A DNA stretch of 64,000 nucleotides from Phylloscopus collybita (Eukaryota > Chordata > Aves > Passeriformes > Phylloscopidae), in NCBI GenBank assembly GCA_027886175.1, contig JAJNNQ010000024.1, positions 5,502,001 through 5,566,000 of the forward strand, in the 5' to 3' direction. The notes below the pieces were generated by a model. The model worked only from the letters and a program-made list of their open reading frames with translations, did not search any database and was not told the DNA's origin. Position 1 is the stretch's first letter; each line of letters begins with the position of its first letter. Positions 45,533 to 57,322 of the stretch are shown here, piece by piece. The translations under genes were made by a program, and so were the position numbers.

Positions 45533-46968
45533 AAAAAAAAAATAAAAGTCGTTGCAGTGGGATCATTTCTCTGACAAAGCTGTTTTTAGGGCATTTGCAC
45601 AACCATATTTTGGTGATGTACATCTCTGGAAACACATCTTGGGTACTTCCCATTCAGCCTGGACATTCTGGTATTAAAAGCATGTGGATGTGCTTTTAGT
45701 TCAGATTAACACAGATTGGAATGGCTGTTCACCTTGAAAACAGTGAAAGGTATCCCAGTCCTGTAGGAGGGGATGTGGTTATGAATCCTCAGTGGAGAGT
45801 AGGTGCTGTGTTTTGGTTTAGTGTTTACATAGTTCTGACCTTTCTGATCGTTCTCTGAGATGTTGATTGAGAAAGAGAGGGAGGCTGGGGCTCTTTTATG
45901 CTCTCTGTATGTTCTTGACAATCAAGAAATGTTCAAAGTAATGATGTTTGACTGCACTGGAGGTGCATTTCTGCAGAGGTGGAAAAAGTTGGTGATGTCA
46001 GTATGCAGCAAAGTATTTGAAAAGACTTCCCTTTGAGTGCAAAGGAATTCTACCACAAGTGCTGATTACTGAAATTAATTTCCTCTACACAGCACATATG
46101 CTGCAAAATTTCACTTGTCTTTTCTGCTTTTTCCCTAATGGTTTTCTGTGAAAGCAATGGAAAAATGTACTTGTGTGATGCTCTCACATCTTCCTCTTTT
46201 CTGCAAGTAAATATTTTTAGCAGAATTTAACCATCCTTTCTTATTAAATCTTAGCTTCTCTTCTGCAATACTCCTACCTATTTAAAGCTGTTTTTTGGAG
46301 CACAGAGGGATGAAATGCTGAAGGCCTAATCAAGTGCACAAGAAACCTTATTTCTATGGGGATTTTGCTGTGAATTGGTGGGCTTATATTATTTTCTGCA
46401 GCGCTCAAAAAAAAGCAGTGTCTTCTGTACTGTCACTTCAGTAGGTATGAGTCCTTCAACTTTGTTAACATCCTAAAGATGCATAACACCTCTTCCCTTG
46501 AACTGATGAATCAAGGATATGATATGTGCTTAGGGAAGCTTTAAGTGATGGAAAAATTATGACTTCTGCCTCTGATCAAAGCAGAACAAAGCACTTGGCT
46601 GCTCCTCTCTCTCCGTTACTTCAGTCTCCTCGCAATCAGGGAGATCTCTGGAGGAGAAGGTACCAAGAACTGTAATACCTAGGAAAAGAGAAGGAGCCCT
46701 GAGTGAGAATAACATTCTTGAGTTCAGCTGTCTATCTAAAATTTAGGCAGCCTTAGCTGGTCCAGTGTGTAATAAGGGATTGTGGTACTTTGTTACTACC
46801 GTCTGGAAGCTGAGGAGCTCAGTTACTTTCCCTGGGACTGCTCATCCAAAAGCAGGGTCAAGTCCTGAGGAAGAAATGCAGACGCAAACGTAACAGGCTG
46901 CAGTTTCCTCTAGTTGTAATATGCTAGTGGCAGAAATATTTTTAAAAAAAAAAAAAAAGCTTGAATTT

Positions 46969-46980
46969 GAAATGAAAGTG
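46969..46980 (+). promoter_or_regulatory. ISRE/IRF-like motif upstream of CD80
   Basis: GAAATGAAAGTG matches GAAANNGAAANNG-type IRF sites and lies about 1.5 kb upstream of the CpG-rich CD80 promoter. Motif match only. Confidence 0.25.
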
Positions 46981-47739
46981 AGGTGATCAACTGTACAGCT
47001 GTAACGGGGTTGCCAGAAACTCTGTGATGATAAGGATTCATGATTAGACTAGCAGGAGAAAGTTTATTCCATCTGACTCTCAGAGAGGCAGTCCCTGCCT
47101 GAGAGCTGGGGCTGTGACTTAGGAGGTATGGCTGGCTGATACTTTCTTCTTCTCTGAGCACCATGGAAACACTTCTGCGTAAACACATGGTGCTACTGAC
47201 ATCTGCATTTGCAAACCGTGCTGGTGGAAAATGCATGGAAGGAGTACAAATGTGCAGGATTTAGATCATAGCCCAAAACAGAAAGCCCAGGCACTCAAAA
47301 CCCTGCAATGGACAGAGTGCCAGTCTGACTCAGTAACAGACTCCTCTCAGCCATTTCATATACAATGATTTTCTCTCTACAGAAATGTTATAACCTGTAT
47401 TTGATTTCTCTACAGAATACCATCGTTTTAATTATGTCAAAATAAAATTCTGATTTGTAATTCAACCCCGTCCATCTAATCTATCTAATTCAAGGAACCT
47501 CTACTGAAGAAAAACTGGAGCAATACAGCGGCAAATCTTTTCTGATAAAAACGATGCATTTCATTTAAATCAAAATAATTTAAACCAGCAAACCAGAAAC
47601 CTGCATTTAAATAAATTATTTTACTCTTGATTTGTATTTGCACTTGCACTTTTTTTTTTCTCCTTGAAAAATACCAGGTTTTCATTGGTATGCAGCCCTC
47701 TTGCTGTGATTATTACAGCTAAATAAAACCCCTTACACT

Positions 47740-47761
47740 GCAACTATACCTATATAGTTGC
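47740..47761. repeat. 9-bp perfect hairpin
   Basis: GCAACTATA and TATAGTTGC are exact complements separated by CCTA. It is followed by partially repeated CAACTATGCAAC. This is likely local slippage and no function is proposed. Confidence 0.7.
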
Positions 47762-48438
47762 AACTATGCAACTTACACTATACCAGGCTTTATTTTATTT
47801 TGCAGGAGGGTGTGTACAAATATTTTGCAGGGGATCTATACAAATCTACATCACTTAGCATGCATTTACTTCCTTGGGCTGTTACTTGCTGTATACTGGT
47901 TTGTTTTTCTGCCCAGGATTTGCTCCGGACCGGCTGTGTTTGGCCGCTTGGGTTGGTGATGGCTCTGCCCTTCCAGAGCCATCTGGAAAAAGCAGGGATG
48001 GTCCTTGCCTCTCCCCTGCCCCATCCAGAGCTGGGGCCTTGGGCGAGCAGTGGGTGACTCCTGGGGAAGGCAGGACACACTGCTGGGGAGGCAAGTGCTC
48101 CCTCCACTTCCACAGGGCTCTCTGGTGACACCACCACCATCCACATTTGACCCTGCTGTCACTCCCTGTCCAGATGCTCGGCCACGACATCCACCACTTG
48201 GCAGCCTAAGCAATCCTTCTCAGATTTTCTTTGGAAAACCCATTTCTCGATGGATTACTGAAATGGCGGCGGGCCCGAAATGGTGGTGCGGGCATCTTGT
48301 TTCATTCCAAAGATCATTCCGTACGACCATTCCCAAAGCAGCGTCAGGGTTTCACTTAGCTGCATTTTAACCTCCCAAGCCCCGCCTGACACAGGAGGGA
48401 TTCCAATAATTTATTTAACACATTCACAGGAGGGATCC

Positions 48439-48760
48439 CTGGGCCCGCCACCCTCATGGCACCCAGAGCACCCCGAGGGCTGAGGCAGCCCCGGGCCCGC
48501 GGGGCTGAGGGGGCGGCGGCCGCTGCACCCTGACGCACGCCCCGCCAGGAAGCCGTGGGCGGTGTGAGGTGACTTATGAGGCTGAGCGGCCCCCCGGCAG
48601 CAAGACTTCCCCCCGCAGCCTGCCAGGGAGTGTCTCAGCAGCCTGTGACAGCAGCCGGGCACCCATGGCCTGGCACTGAGCCCCCGGCCTCCGCCCTGCC
48701 TCAGGGGTGGCCTCGGTGCTGCTCGACCAGGGAAAGGACCAGGTACCGGGGGAGGGAAGC
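48439..48760 (+). promoter_or_regulatory. CD80: CpG-rich promoter and putative 5'UTR exon of CD80
   Basis: CG dinucleotides and GC boxes (GGGGGCGGCGGCCGC and others) are concentrated here, just upstream of the CD80 signal-peptide exon. GGACCAG|GTACCG near 48741 is a plausible donor, and CTCCTCCCAG near 48887 a plausible acceptor, so a non-coding exon 1 is possible; mammalian CD80 also starts with a non-coding exon. The exact start site is not visible. Confidence 0.5.
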
Positions 48761-48905
48761 GGGGCAGGCTGGGCTGGTGCTCAGGGGTCTTTGGTGGTGG
48801 CAGCAGGCAGGAGGGAGAGGGACACGCTGGAGAGTGCTGTGACTCCTCAGGCTCCCTTCCCCTAACCATATTCCCCTCTCCTCCCAGCCCAGGAGCTACA
48901 GGAAG

Positions 48906-48993
48906 ATGATGTGCCTGCCCGCCTCCCCACCGGCGCTGGCCTTCAGGACGTGGCTGGGGCTCGGGCTGTTCGGGCTGCTCTGCCTCGGGATGG
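48906..48993 (+). CDS. CD80: CD80, signal-peptide exon
   Basis: From the ATG at 48906 (a second in-frame ATG follows at once) the exon encodes MMCLPASPPALAFRTWLG and a leucine-rich hydrophobic core (LGLFGLLCLGM), a typical cleavable signal peptide. It ends one base into a glycine codon at donor G|GTAAGC (phase 1), which joins in frame to the IgV exon. The assignment to CD80 depends on position, orientation and phase: no other signal-peptide exon was seen between here and the IgV exon, and B7 genes place the signal peptide on its own phase-1 exon. The 11.7-kb intron that follows is long but plausible. Confidence 0.75.
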
Positions 48994-50897
48994 GTAAGCA
49001 GGAGCCAGAATGGGAGCGTGGGGAGGGGCTGGGCACCAGCAGCAGCACCTATGTGATGGTCAACAGGGGATGGTGGCCCTCAGGGCACTCCTGGTGCCTT
49101 CTGCCAGGGCTGAGCCCAGGTTGGGGTGGCTGGTGCTTCACTAAGGAGCCCTCAGCTCTCAGCTTCCCAGGCCCATTACAACAGGCTGCTGGCTCCTAGA
49201 GAGGCATGGTGATATCCCATCCCAGCCAGGGTGAGAGAAATGAGGGTGGTTTTGGTCAGCTGAATTCTGTGGGGAGCACACAGCGCAGCCCCTTGTGCTT
49301 TGGCTTCGGTGGCAGGGTGGTTTCTGCAGCTTTTTGAGTGGTTAAAAGTGAGTGCATGGTGGAAAACATAGGGAAAGGTGGCAGCTCAGAGTGCTCTGCA
49401 CCTCCTGGGCAGCTCAGCACAGAGCAGAGCGAGTTCTTTCTCCAATAACACAAATCCCCATTGAAGCTGTGCCCTGTCCTTTTCTGAGGACTTGCCACAA
49501 AGCTCACACAGATCTCTCCTCACCTCAACAGGCTTGAGATGAGTCTTCTCAGATGTGTGAAATGTTAACCTGGAAACCGCACAAAATTCACTTCTGAGCT
49601 GAAGTTCATTGTGGCTGCAAAATAAGTTGGGTTTATTGTAAATTTTAGTGTTTCATTGCAGCTAACGATACTCTGGAGCAAACCTGGGCTGAACTGAGGC
49701 TTTAGTTAAAAATCAAGCAATGCAAAATTAGGAGCTTTTCATGCTGCTATTGTAAAAATGGGAGCTACTTGATGGTGGGTTTCATTTTGAGTTTCAGTCT
49801 CAGAATTTTAAGATAAAACTTGGAGAATTTAGCAGGGAATGAGTTGCAGAGCTCACTTGTAAAGAAAGCAATGACCTCAAATGTCGCTCTGGGATCTCTG
49901 CTCTTCTGTCTTCCCCTCACTCCTTCCCCTGCCTCTGTGCTTGCAGAGCATTTGTCAAGCACAAATATATTTTGCTGGTATTTGCATCAGGCAAGCAATC
50001 TATCATGAACAGAACTGTTTCTCTCTCAGTACTCTGAGAGCTTGTGGTATGTTAATAATGTAATTATGAGCATATTGTAATTTGCCAGCCATGTAATTTC
50101 TCTGAAAACTATTCTGGTTCCTTGGCTAAAGGCTGTATAGTTGGAGGCATAGTTTGATGCATGCTAATATCCACTACTAGAAACAGGACTTTGATAACAG
50201 AAAACTAAGTGTTCCTCTAGTTGTACTTTTGGGGCACGGTTTTTAGATGCTTCTCAAGCAACAAGTCAGTGGAAGTCCTGGTGCCTCAGGAGCAGGGGCT
50301 TGGCAGAGCAGTAAGAGCAGGAGAGCTGATACACTGATTTCTCTCTCTGTATGCACTCACACACACTCTGAGCCCTTTCTCTCCGAAGATCAGCACTCCT
50401 ACATTAGTGCTCCTTGAAAATACGTGGTGCATCACCCACAAAGGACTGGGTTTTGAAAGCTCTACTGGTGCTTGTGGGTGATGGATGCCTTCTCAGCATT
50501 GCCCACAGGACCCACAAGGACCAAGTTCTGACCTTGTTGTGGCGAAATAGTGGAGGTCTGGGTGTCTGCCATCACCCTGGCAGTGACTTCCCACGCAGTA
50601 TTGAGCAAGTCACCACAGCCAGCACTCACAGAACTGACCCCACATGGCTCTGACTGCCCATGACCACATCAAGGCAGTCAGGCCTGGCTCCCAGAGCCCT
50701 GTCCTTGGCTTGGCCCAGGTGTCCTGATGCTGGCACACCCCCCTGATGTAGCACTGCAACAGGTCAGGTGGCATTCTAGGATGGAAACAGGTACCCTCGG
50801 TAAAGCCCATGTGGGTGAAGTAGTAACAGAAGGGGTGCCAGGCTGAATTTTCGCATTTTAGCAGGGGAAGGCATTAATGGGGGGCTTAATTAAAAGG

Positions 50898-50961
50898 GAT
50901 TTGAAGGTTGTCTTTCATAGGAACGGTTAAAGGTTGATTTGAAGGTTGTCTTTCATAGGAA
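50898..50961. repeat. 26-bp direct repeat in tandem
   Basis: GATTTGAAGGTTGTCTTTCA plus six further bases occurs at 50898-50923 and again, identically, at 50936-50961 (38-bp period). Immediately after, two diverged TATGCAAGAT/TGTGCAAGAT blocks follow, suggesting repeated local slippage. Confidence 0.9.
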
Positions 50962-53056
50962 TTTCTTATATATGCAAGATATAAGGAATTTCGTGTATGT
51001 GCAAGATCCATTTATTATCCTTTTAACTGAACTTTGCTACTCTTGACATTCACCTGAGGTGCCCCACTGAAATGCCAGTGCAATTTTAAAGCTGCTTCTG
51101 GGATGTCATCTGCTGATGTCCATGAAACACCCCGTTGTCTCAGCACAAAGTGGCAGAACAGCTTTGGTTACAGCACAAATTTTTTTATTATTTATGATCT
51201 GAATGCACTGCTGGTGTCCTCATGGGCTTGATTTTGTCCTGCCATTGCACCTTCATACCTATGTACAAACTGTGGGATGTTCTCAGTCCCAGTTTGTTCT
51301 CCTAGAAAAATACAGCTTGAAGTCTCTCAGTATGACCTTTCCCTGCCCTTGTGCAAACAAAGCACAGGCACTGACTTCAGGGACCCAGCAAGCCCAGCTT
51401 TATGTCCATGGAGTATTTTTAAACTTCCCTGGAGTCTTTTCTTCCAGCTGGGGACCACTTAGCCCTTGGTTTCTTCCCAGGGGTGAAATTTTTTGAGAAT
51501 TTTTTGAGAAAATTCCCTACAGCTTTTCTAAGTTCCTGGAGAGTTGGGAAGGGAGGGGGAATATCCACTTCTGTGAACGAGCACTGGCTCACAAGTAACC
51601 CATTCCGGGAATCCCCTTCCCTTCTGGTACTCCCAGTAAAGAGCTCTGACTGGAGCTGGCTTTCAAAAAGGGACAATGAGAGCTGAGAAGGTTTCCCTGT
51701 TCTGTGGCCAGCCCTGAATACTGAAGTGTCCAGCAATAAGCCTTTAGGTGCTTGGTGTCTCATTTCCATGCCAGCTCTGGTGTGGGTTGTGCTGGGGCAG
51801 TTTGCACGGTGGAGATGGCAGAAATTCTTCTTTACATACCGGATTTGCCCACTTGATCACTGGATGCAAATTGAGTTTCTGACTTATTCCTCTTCATGCC
51901 TTCAGCCGGTGTTTTAATTTCTTTTTTCGGATGAGTTTCTGTCTCCTGTACCAGACATGCTGAAAAAAAAAGTCTTTAAAAAGCAAGGGCAGCGGATCTA
52001 AGGAACTCCTTTTTCTGTCTGTCAGTCTATCCAGAGTGAAACCTGCTGTAGGAGCTTGTCTGGAGAAACAGAAACCCAGCTAAAGCCTACTGCTTTTTGC
52101 TTACAGAGACTGTTTTCCTTCTTCTGTTGAGTGCTTCTTAGGGACTTCTTGAGAAAGAAATCCTTAAAAAAAAGAAATTCTTCTGAAAAAAACCCACAGA
52201 AAATTAAACTTAGCCAAGCTACACAAAATACAGTTAGAAGCCTAAATGCCAAGTTTGTAAGGCTATGGGTCAAATGTTCCTTTCACCCACGTGATTTCCT
52301 TTTTCCAGTTCGATCGGAATGAGCCCAGATAGCTCCACTGACCTCATGTTGCTCTGAGTGCAACAGCTTTTTTGCATGTCCTGCATCACTGGGGGACAGT
52401 TGTATCCTTTTTGCAGCGTGCATGTTGGACATTCCTGCATGTAGACATGCAAAGTTTGGAGTGGATGCTTCTACTAATTGTGGTAGATTACCAGCTGAAG
52501 ATGCCACCCTTACGCCCTCGCACCTTTCCTGCTCATCACTGCCTTGATTCTGAGTTCCAGGTGTGGTTTAATGGGGGTAATCAATCTGACATAAATGACT
52601 GATGTTATCCCTCTGCCTCTGCTGTGGTGAGTTAGCTGTTTTCAGAGCCAGTTTGATTGCACACCAAAGCTGTGCATCCTGGAGGGGGACAGATGCAGGC
52701 AGGAGTCACAGTTGAGGGGTACAAACAGGTCATTGCCACCAAAAGATGCAATCCTGCTCCTCTCTGGCTATATGATCCTCCTCTTACTTGCACATGTCTG
52801 ATCCCTGTAATTATCTACTTCACCTTCCAGCTTAGCAGAATGTTTCATTTTTTCTTTTTTCTTTTTTTAAGACTGGTATATTGAACCAGACTCCGGAGAG
52901 CCCTGCAAGGGGGAACACGTGGGATTGGAAGGGAAAGGGGAAGCAGATCCCCTCTGCTTGCATGGGGAAGGCAATGAGATCAGTGTGAGTTCATTGTCTG
53001 GCTGCATCCCACGGCCATGCCAGGCTGGGGGAGAATTTCCACATTCAGAGAAATTC

Positions 53057-53425
53057 TCATAGAATTACAGAGTTTTTGTTGGAAGTGATCTTGAAACCTA
53101 ATTTGTTCTAAACTCCCTGCCATGGACACTTCCACTAGACCAGGTGCCTCAGAGCCCCACCCAAAGTGGCCTTGAAGACCTTCAGGGCTGGGGCATCCAC
53201 ACCTTCCCTTTAGCAGCCTGAACCAGCACCTCACCCCCCTCACAATGAATAATTTCTTCCTAATATCTGATCTAAACTCCCCTCCTTCAGCTTGAGGCCA
53301 TTCTCCCTTGTCCTACTGCTACATGCCCATGTGAAAAGTCCCTCTCCAGCCTTTTTTAAGGCTCCCTTTAAACACTGGGAGGCTGCTCTAAGGTCTCCCT
53401 GGAGCCTTTTCTTCTCCAGGCTGAA
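53057..53425 (-). mobile_element. CR1 LINE fragment, minus orientation
   Basis: The sequence starts TCATAGAATTACAGAGTTTT, then GGAAGTGATCTTGAAACC, GGGGCATCCACACC, CTCCCTTGTCCTACTG, GAAAAGTCCCTCTCCAGC and TTTTCTTCTCCAGGCTGAA, the reverse complement of the avian CR1 3' region. It is truncated, and the right end is approximate. Confidence 0.88.
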
Positions 53426-56400
53426 GGCTTCTCCTCCCTTTTAAACATGTGTTTCCCAGTATTAAGTGCTGTGCACATGTGGATCTTCCATAGGGTGGCA
53501 AGGCAGGTGTGCTGGATGCAGTGAAGTGTGTTCACTTGGCAGAAGGAGGTCAGTTTTGTTTTCAAATAGATTAATTTTATGTTTCATTGTAGCTGTTCTG
53601 TCCCCTTGGAGGGGCATCACCACTGGGAGTCTCGGGAGCTCGTTTGAGAATATGTAAATCTTTCCCAACTCGGAAATGCCACAGGCTTTGCTTCTGCTTT
53701 TTCACTGTTATTCTTTTAAAATACCATTGGTCCCTTGGGACTCCCTGACTGAAAAGAAAGTGCTGACTGATGGCTAATGGTGGCATTTCTACCTATCCTG
53801 TGCTCCAAGGACATCCACCTTTTGGCGAGCTCCAGCTCCTACCACCTCACATCAAAAGTTGTTAGAAAAGACGATTGAAGGGAGTCTCTCTGCACACCGC
53901 TGCTCTCGCCTTAGCAGCTACCCGCTGGTGTGGTTTTAAATGCCCTGCAGGCAAGGATTTGATCCCTGTGCCGGGGGACGTGCTTCCGAGAGGACAGAGC
54001 TCGCTGTCAGACAGTCCCTAAAAGCCCAGAGAGCCCCTTCCCTGCCCGCAGTGCTCCGGGATGGTGCCTCCAGCAGCACCTGCCCGAGCCTCTCACTTCA
54101 CTCCCTCCGCAGCTCCTGTGGCTTGCAGAGCCCCCTGGGCTGCTGTGCCCTGGTTTCCTCAGTGTCCTGCGGTGCGTTACCATTCTCCGTGCCGCGCTCT
54201 TACCTGGGGCTGTGCCATCTCCTCCAGCTGCGGGGTGGCTGTCGGGGCTGTCTGCTCAGCATCCGTGAGTCGGTGCCTGAGCACAGACCGGTTTTTCTAA
54301 CAAGATAATGGCTGGCAGGCCTGCAGCCTTGTCAGCTGCACTGCTGAGTGTTGCTATGGCTGTGGGCAAGTACTTTAGCAGGAAAAAAACCCCATATATA
54401 TATATTAAAATTTGTAATTTTTCGACTTTGAAATGGGCTTATGTGAGAGGTATCGTCCTTGATTTTCCTAGTTACTGGGTACTTTCACCTTCTATCAGTT
54501 TCAAGAGAGGGCTGGCTGCTTGGGGAGCATGTGAGGCAGAGATTTAGTAAGCACTGAAGAAAACTACAGCCTTAAGCAGTGGGGAGGACCTCAATTTCAG
54601 AAACTGCTGTGAGGACAGTAGCATGCATGGCAGTGGTACTGGAGGAATTAGGAAAATTATCTGAGAACATCTTCAGCTGGAAGATAAATATAGAGGAAGT
54701 ACAAAGTGATCCTGTCAGCAAGAGACAGAGACTGCAGGGGAAAAAATTAACAAATTTATTTTTGTCTGTCTTTGTGACAAATCTCCCCCACCAGCCCGTC
54801 TTACACAAATGCCACATCTAGTTTCTGCTCCCAGTCTGGGAAATCGAAAGAGTGCTGAGCAAGATGCAGGAATTGGATCTCTAAAGGAACTAAAATATGC
54901 AAATCTTCTGAGGAAGTCCAGATTCACTGGCCCTCCCTGCCCTTTTTTATTCTAGCAGGGTCACATTCCACGGGCTGGGGATGGAGAAAGGGAGAAGGTT
55001 CAGAAAGACTCTTCCTTTGCTCCTTTCTCTAAGTCAAAGACGTCCTTCTGTCCCCACGGCTGTGTGTCCCTGCTGGTTTACAGGGGCAAAGCGAGGTCTC
55101 CATCCTCTCCTCCCTGAGGAGCACCCACGTGGTGCACTCTGCAGCACAGGGAAAAAGAGCCAAGACATGATCTAGTCCCCATCTCCGAGTAATTCTGGTT
55201 CCATATCCATCTCCTTGCTTGGATCTGCCCTCCTGCCTGGTGCCAAGATGAGAAATCCGGTGATTTGGGCAGAGTTGTGATTTCACTCACGTAACAAACA
55301 CAGCAGGCTGGACGTACCCGGGCAGCGGGCTTGTCCCAGGCTGACTCAGAAAGCAGGAGATTTTTATCTCCACAGGTACCGAAACCTGACCTGGAGCAAG
55401 AGGTCTCGGCTGGCTGCAGCCAGCAAGCCCCTCTACCGAAGTATTTCAGATTCCCTTTTGTCTTCTCTAACTGCAGATCGCCCCCTGCTTTTCACAGCCA
55501 CTTCATGGCTTCAAGGATTTCCTCACTAAAGGTGAAGATGTGCAAACGCACACAAAATAAAACAGCATTACAATGGAAGGAAGGCTGCTGATGGAGTGGG
55601 ACACCAAAACACCCTGGGAGTGTTAGAATAATTGCCAAATCAACAGCATAGAGCTGGGCAAACCAGGGTTACTCTTTTGTTTCGGGGGAATGTGGCAGCA
55701 TAAAGATGAGAAGTGTATGAAACCGTGTAGGGAGTAGCCCGAGGTTACAGCGCAGAGGCAAGCAAGGATGAACTTTTAGAAAAACCTGTTCAGACCATTT
55801 CCCTACCTCAGACCTGCCGTGCCATCATCATGCACTGGGATTAATCCTGTCACTTAGCTGCTGCAGGCAGACTTGAGTTGTGTCAGCAGGTACAGGGAAC
55901 TGAGGGGTAACACTGCCAAGCAAAATCCGTCACTGGCTTTATTTGGGACGTCCTGTTTCCTGCTCCCCTCTCTTAACCACACTTGGGATGAGTAAGGGAA
56001 CTTGACCTGAGCAGAGCATTTGGATTTGCAGCTACTTTGCTTTGCTTTGCCCAAGCAGCCCAGAGCAGCAGCAGGCCCGTGGTTTGTGATGAGAGGTGGG
56101 CTTGGGGCTGTGAGAGGGGAAAGGGCTGCTCCTCCTTCTCATGTCTGCCAAGACCTCTCTTTGCATGCCTGAACTTGCTGGAGTGGAGTCTGTGGAGAAG
56201 AAACCTCAAGAGGCTTGTCAGGCACTCATGCCCAGATTAATCTGCAGTCACAGACTCTGTAAAGAGGACAGCCAGCAGGGCCTTATAGCAGCACCCACTT
56301 TTCTCTGTTTCATCCATCTTCCTTAGTGCACAGGGTCTTTACAGTGAAACACAGAGGAAAGCAGTGTTTTGATGCACTTCTGAACCAGTGTCTCCACACA

Positions 56401-56865
56401 GAGGTTATTTGGGCATCTAGCAGGGTCTTTCTGTCATCAGTGTCTTCTCAGGAGTCACTGATTTAAACACAAAGCATTTCACATACTCTCATGTAGCACA
56501 GGACATTTTCTGGCTTTTGGTTCTGTGGAAAGCCTGGGGAGGATCTCATTCCTTGGGATAAAGGCAAGATCAAGGAGGAGTGTCTGGTCTTTTAAAGATT
56601 CAGTTTTTCAAGATGTCTTGGGCTTTTTTGACTTATTGTCTGTTTTGCTTTCCCTGTAAAATAGTGCATTGACCTCTAAGGATAAATCATGCAAGTTTGG
56701 GGTGAATGTGCTATTCACAGAAAATGAGGGGTCTGAGCTGCAGAATTACCTGCAGAGTGGAAATCCCAGGTGCTTGGTCCTAGGCAAAGTCAAAGTCAGT
56801 GATGCCATTAATTTACAAGTAGAGGTACCAGCTGCTGCTGCAAAGATAAATAGGAAACCAGAAGG

Positions 56866-56914
<49 letters not shown>
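56866..56914. repeat. 49-bp poly(A) tract
   Basis: An uninterrupted run of A inside the CD80 intron. The lysine-rich open frame across it is an artefact. No retrocopy is recognised upstream. Confidence 0.9.
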
Positions 56915-56920
<6 letters not shown>

Positions 56921-57157
56921 CTCAGAAGGGCAGGGAAATGGGGAATGCAGGGGAAAGAGAAAGGCTTGGGAGCCTCTGTTCACCAGGACTTATCTGGAGG
57001 TCTCCAACAGTTTGAGGCTGCTTCTCCAGAGCATTGGTAGGTCTTTAGCTGCCTTTTCCTGTCAAATGTCTCTGCAAGACTTCTGTGCCAGAGGAAATCT
57101 GCTCTCGTGTGCTGCCTGACTGCATGTGTGGTCAGGATAGCAAAGCTCTCTGTGGCT

Positions 57158-57174
57158 GGGGAATTTCTGAGTCA
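57158..57174 (+). promoter_or_regulatory. Abutting NF-kB-like and AP-1 motifs
   Basis: GGGGAATTTC (57158-57167, one mismatch to GGGRNWYYCC) is followed immediately by a consensus AP-1 site TGAGTCA (57168-57174). It lies in the large CD80 intron; CD80 is an NF-kB-responsive gene in mammals. Binding is inferred. Confidence 0.3.
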
Positions 57175-57245
57175 TGGCTTGGGCAAAGAGTGCAGGAAAT
57201 AGGGATACAGGCTCAACTGCTCTCCTGACTCTCAGAGCAAACAGG

Positions 57246-57322
57246 AATATATACTATATATACCTATATATACTACTATATATATAGTGTATACAACTAT
57301 ATCTCTCTATATATACCACTGT
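57246..57322. repeat. TA-rich microsatellite
   Basis: Interrupted (TA)n with CTATA/TATAC units over about 75 bp. Self-complementary and likely length-variable. Confidence 0.9.

Larger units (their letters stand above)
33801..48438. other. Intergenic region between divergent ADPRH and CD80
   Basis: About 14.6 kb with no supportable coding gene. It contains CR1 fragments (34592-34960 and 45250-45532), a (CCTTT)n array, long A tracts, and scattered candidate interferon-type motifs, listed separately. Many open frames of 60-190 codons occur but none shows a domain, signal peptide or splice structure. The region probably carries regulatory sequence for the two flanking genes. Confidence 0.75.
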
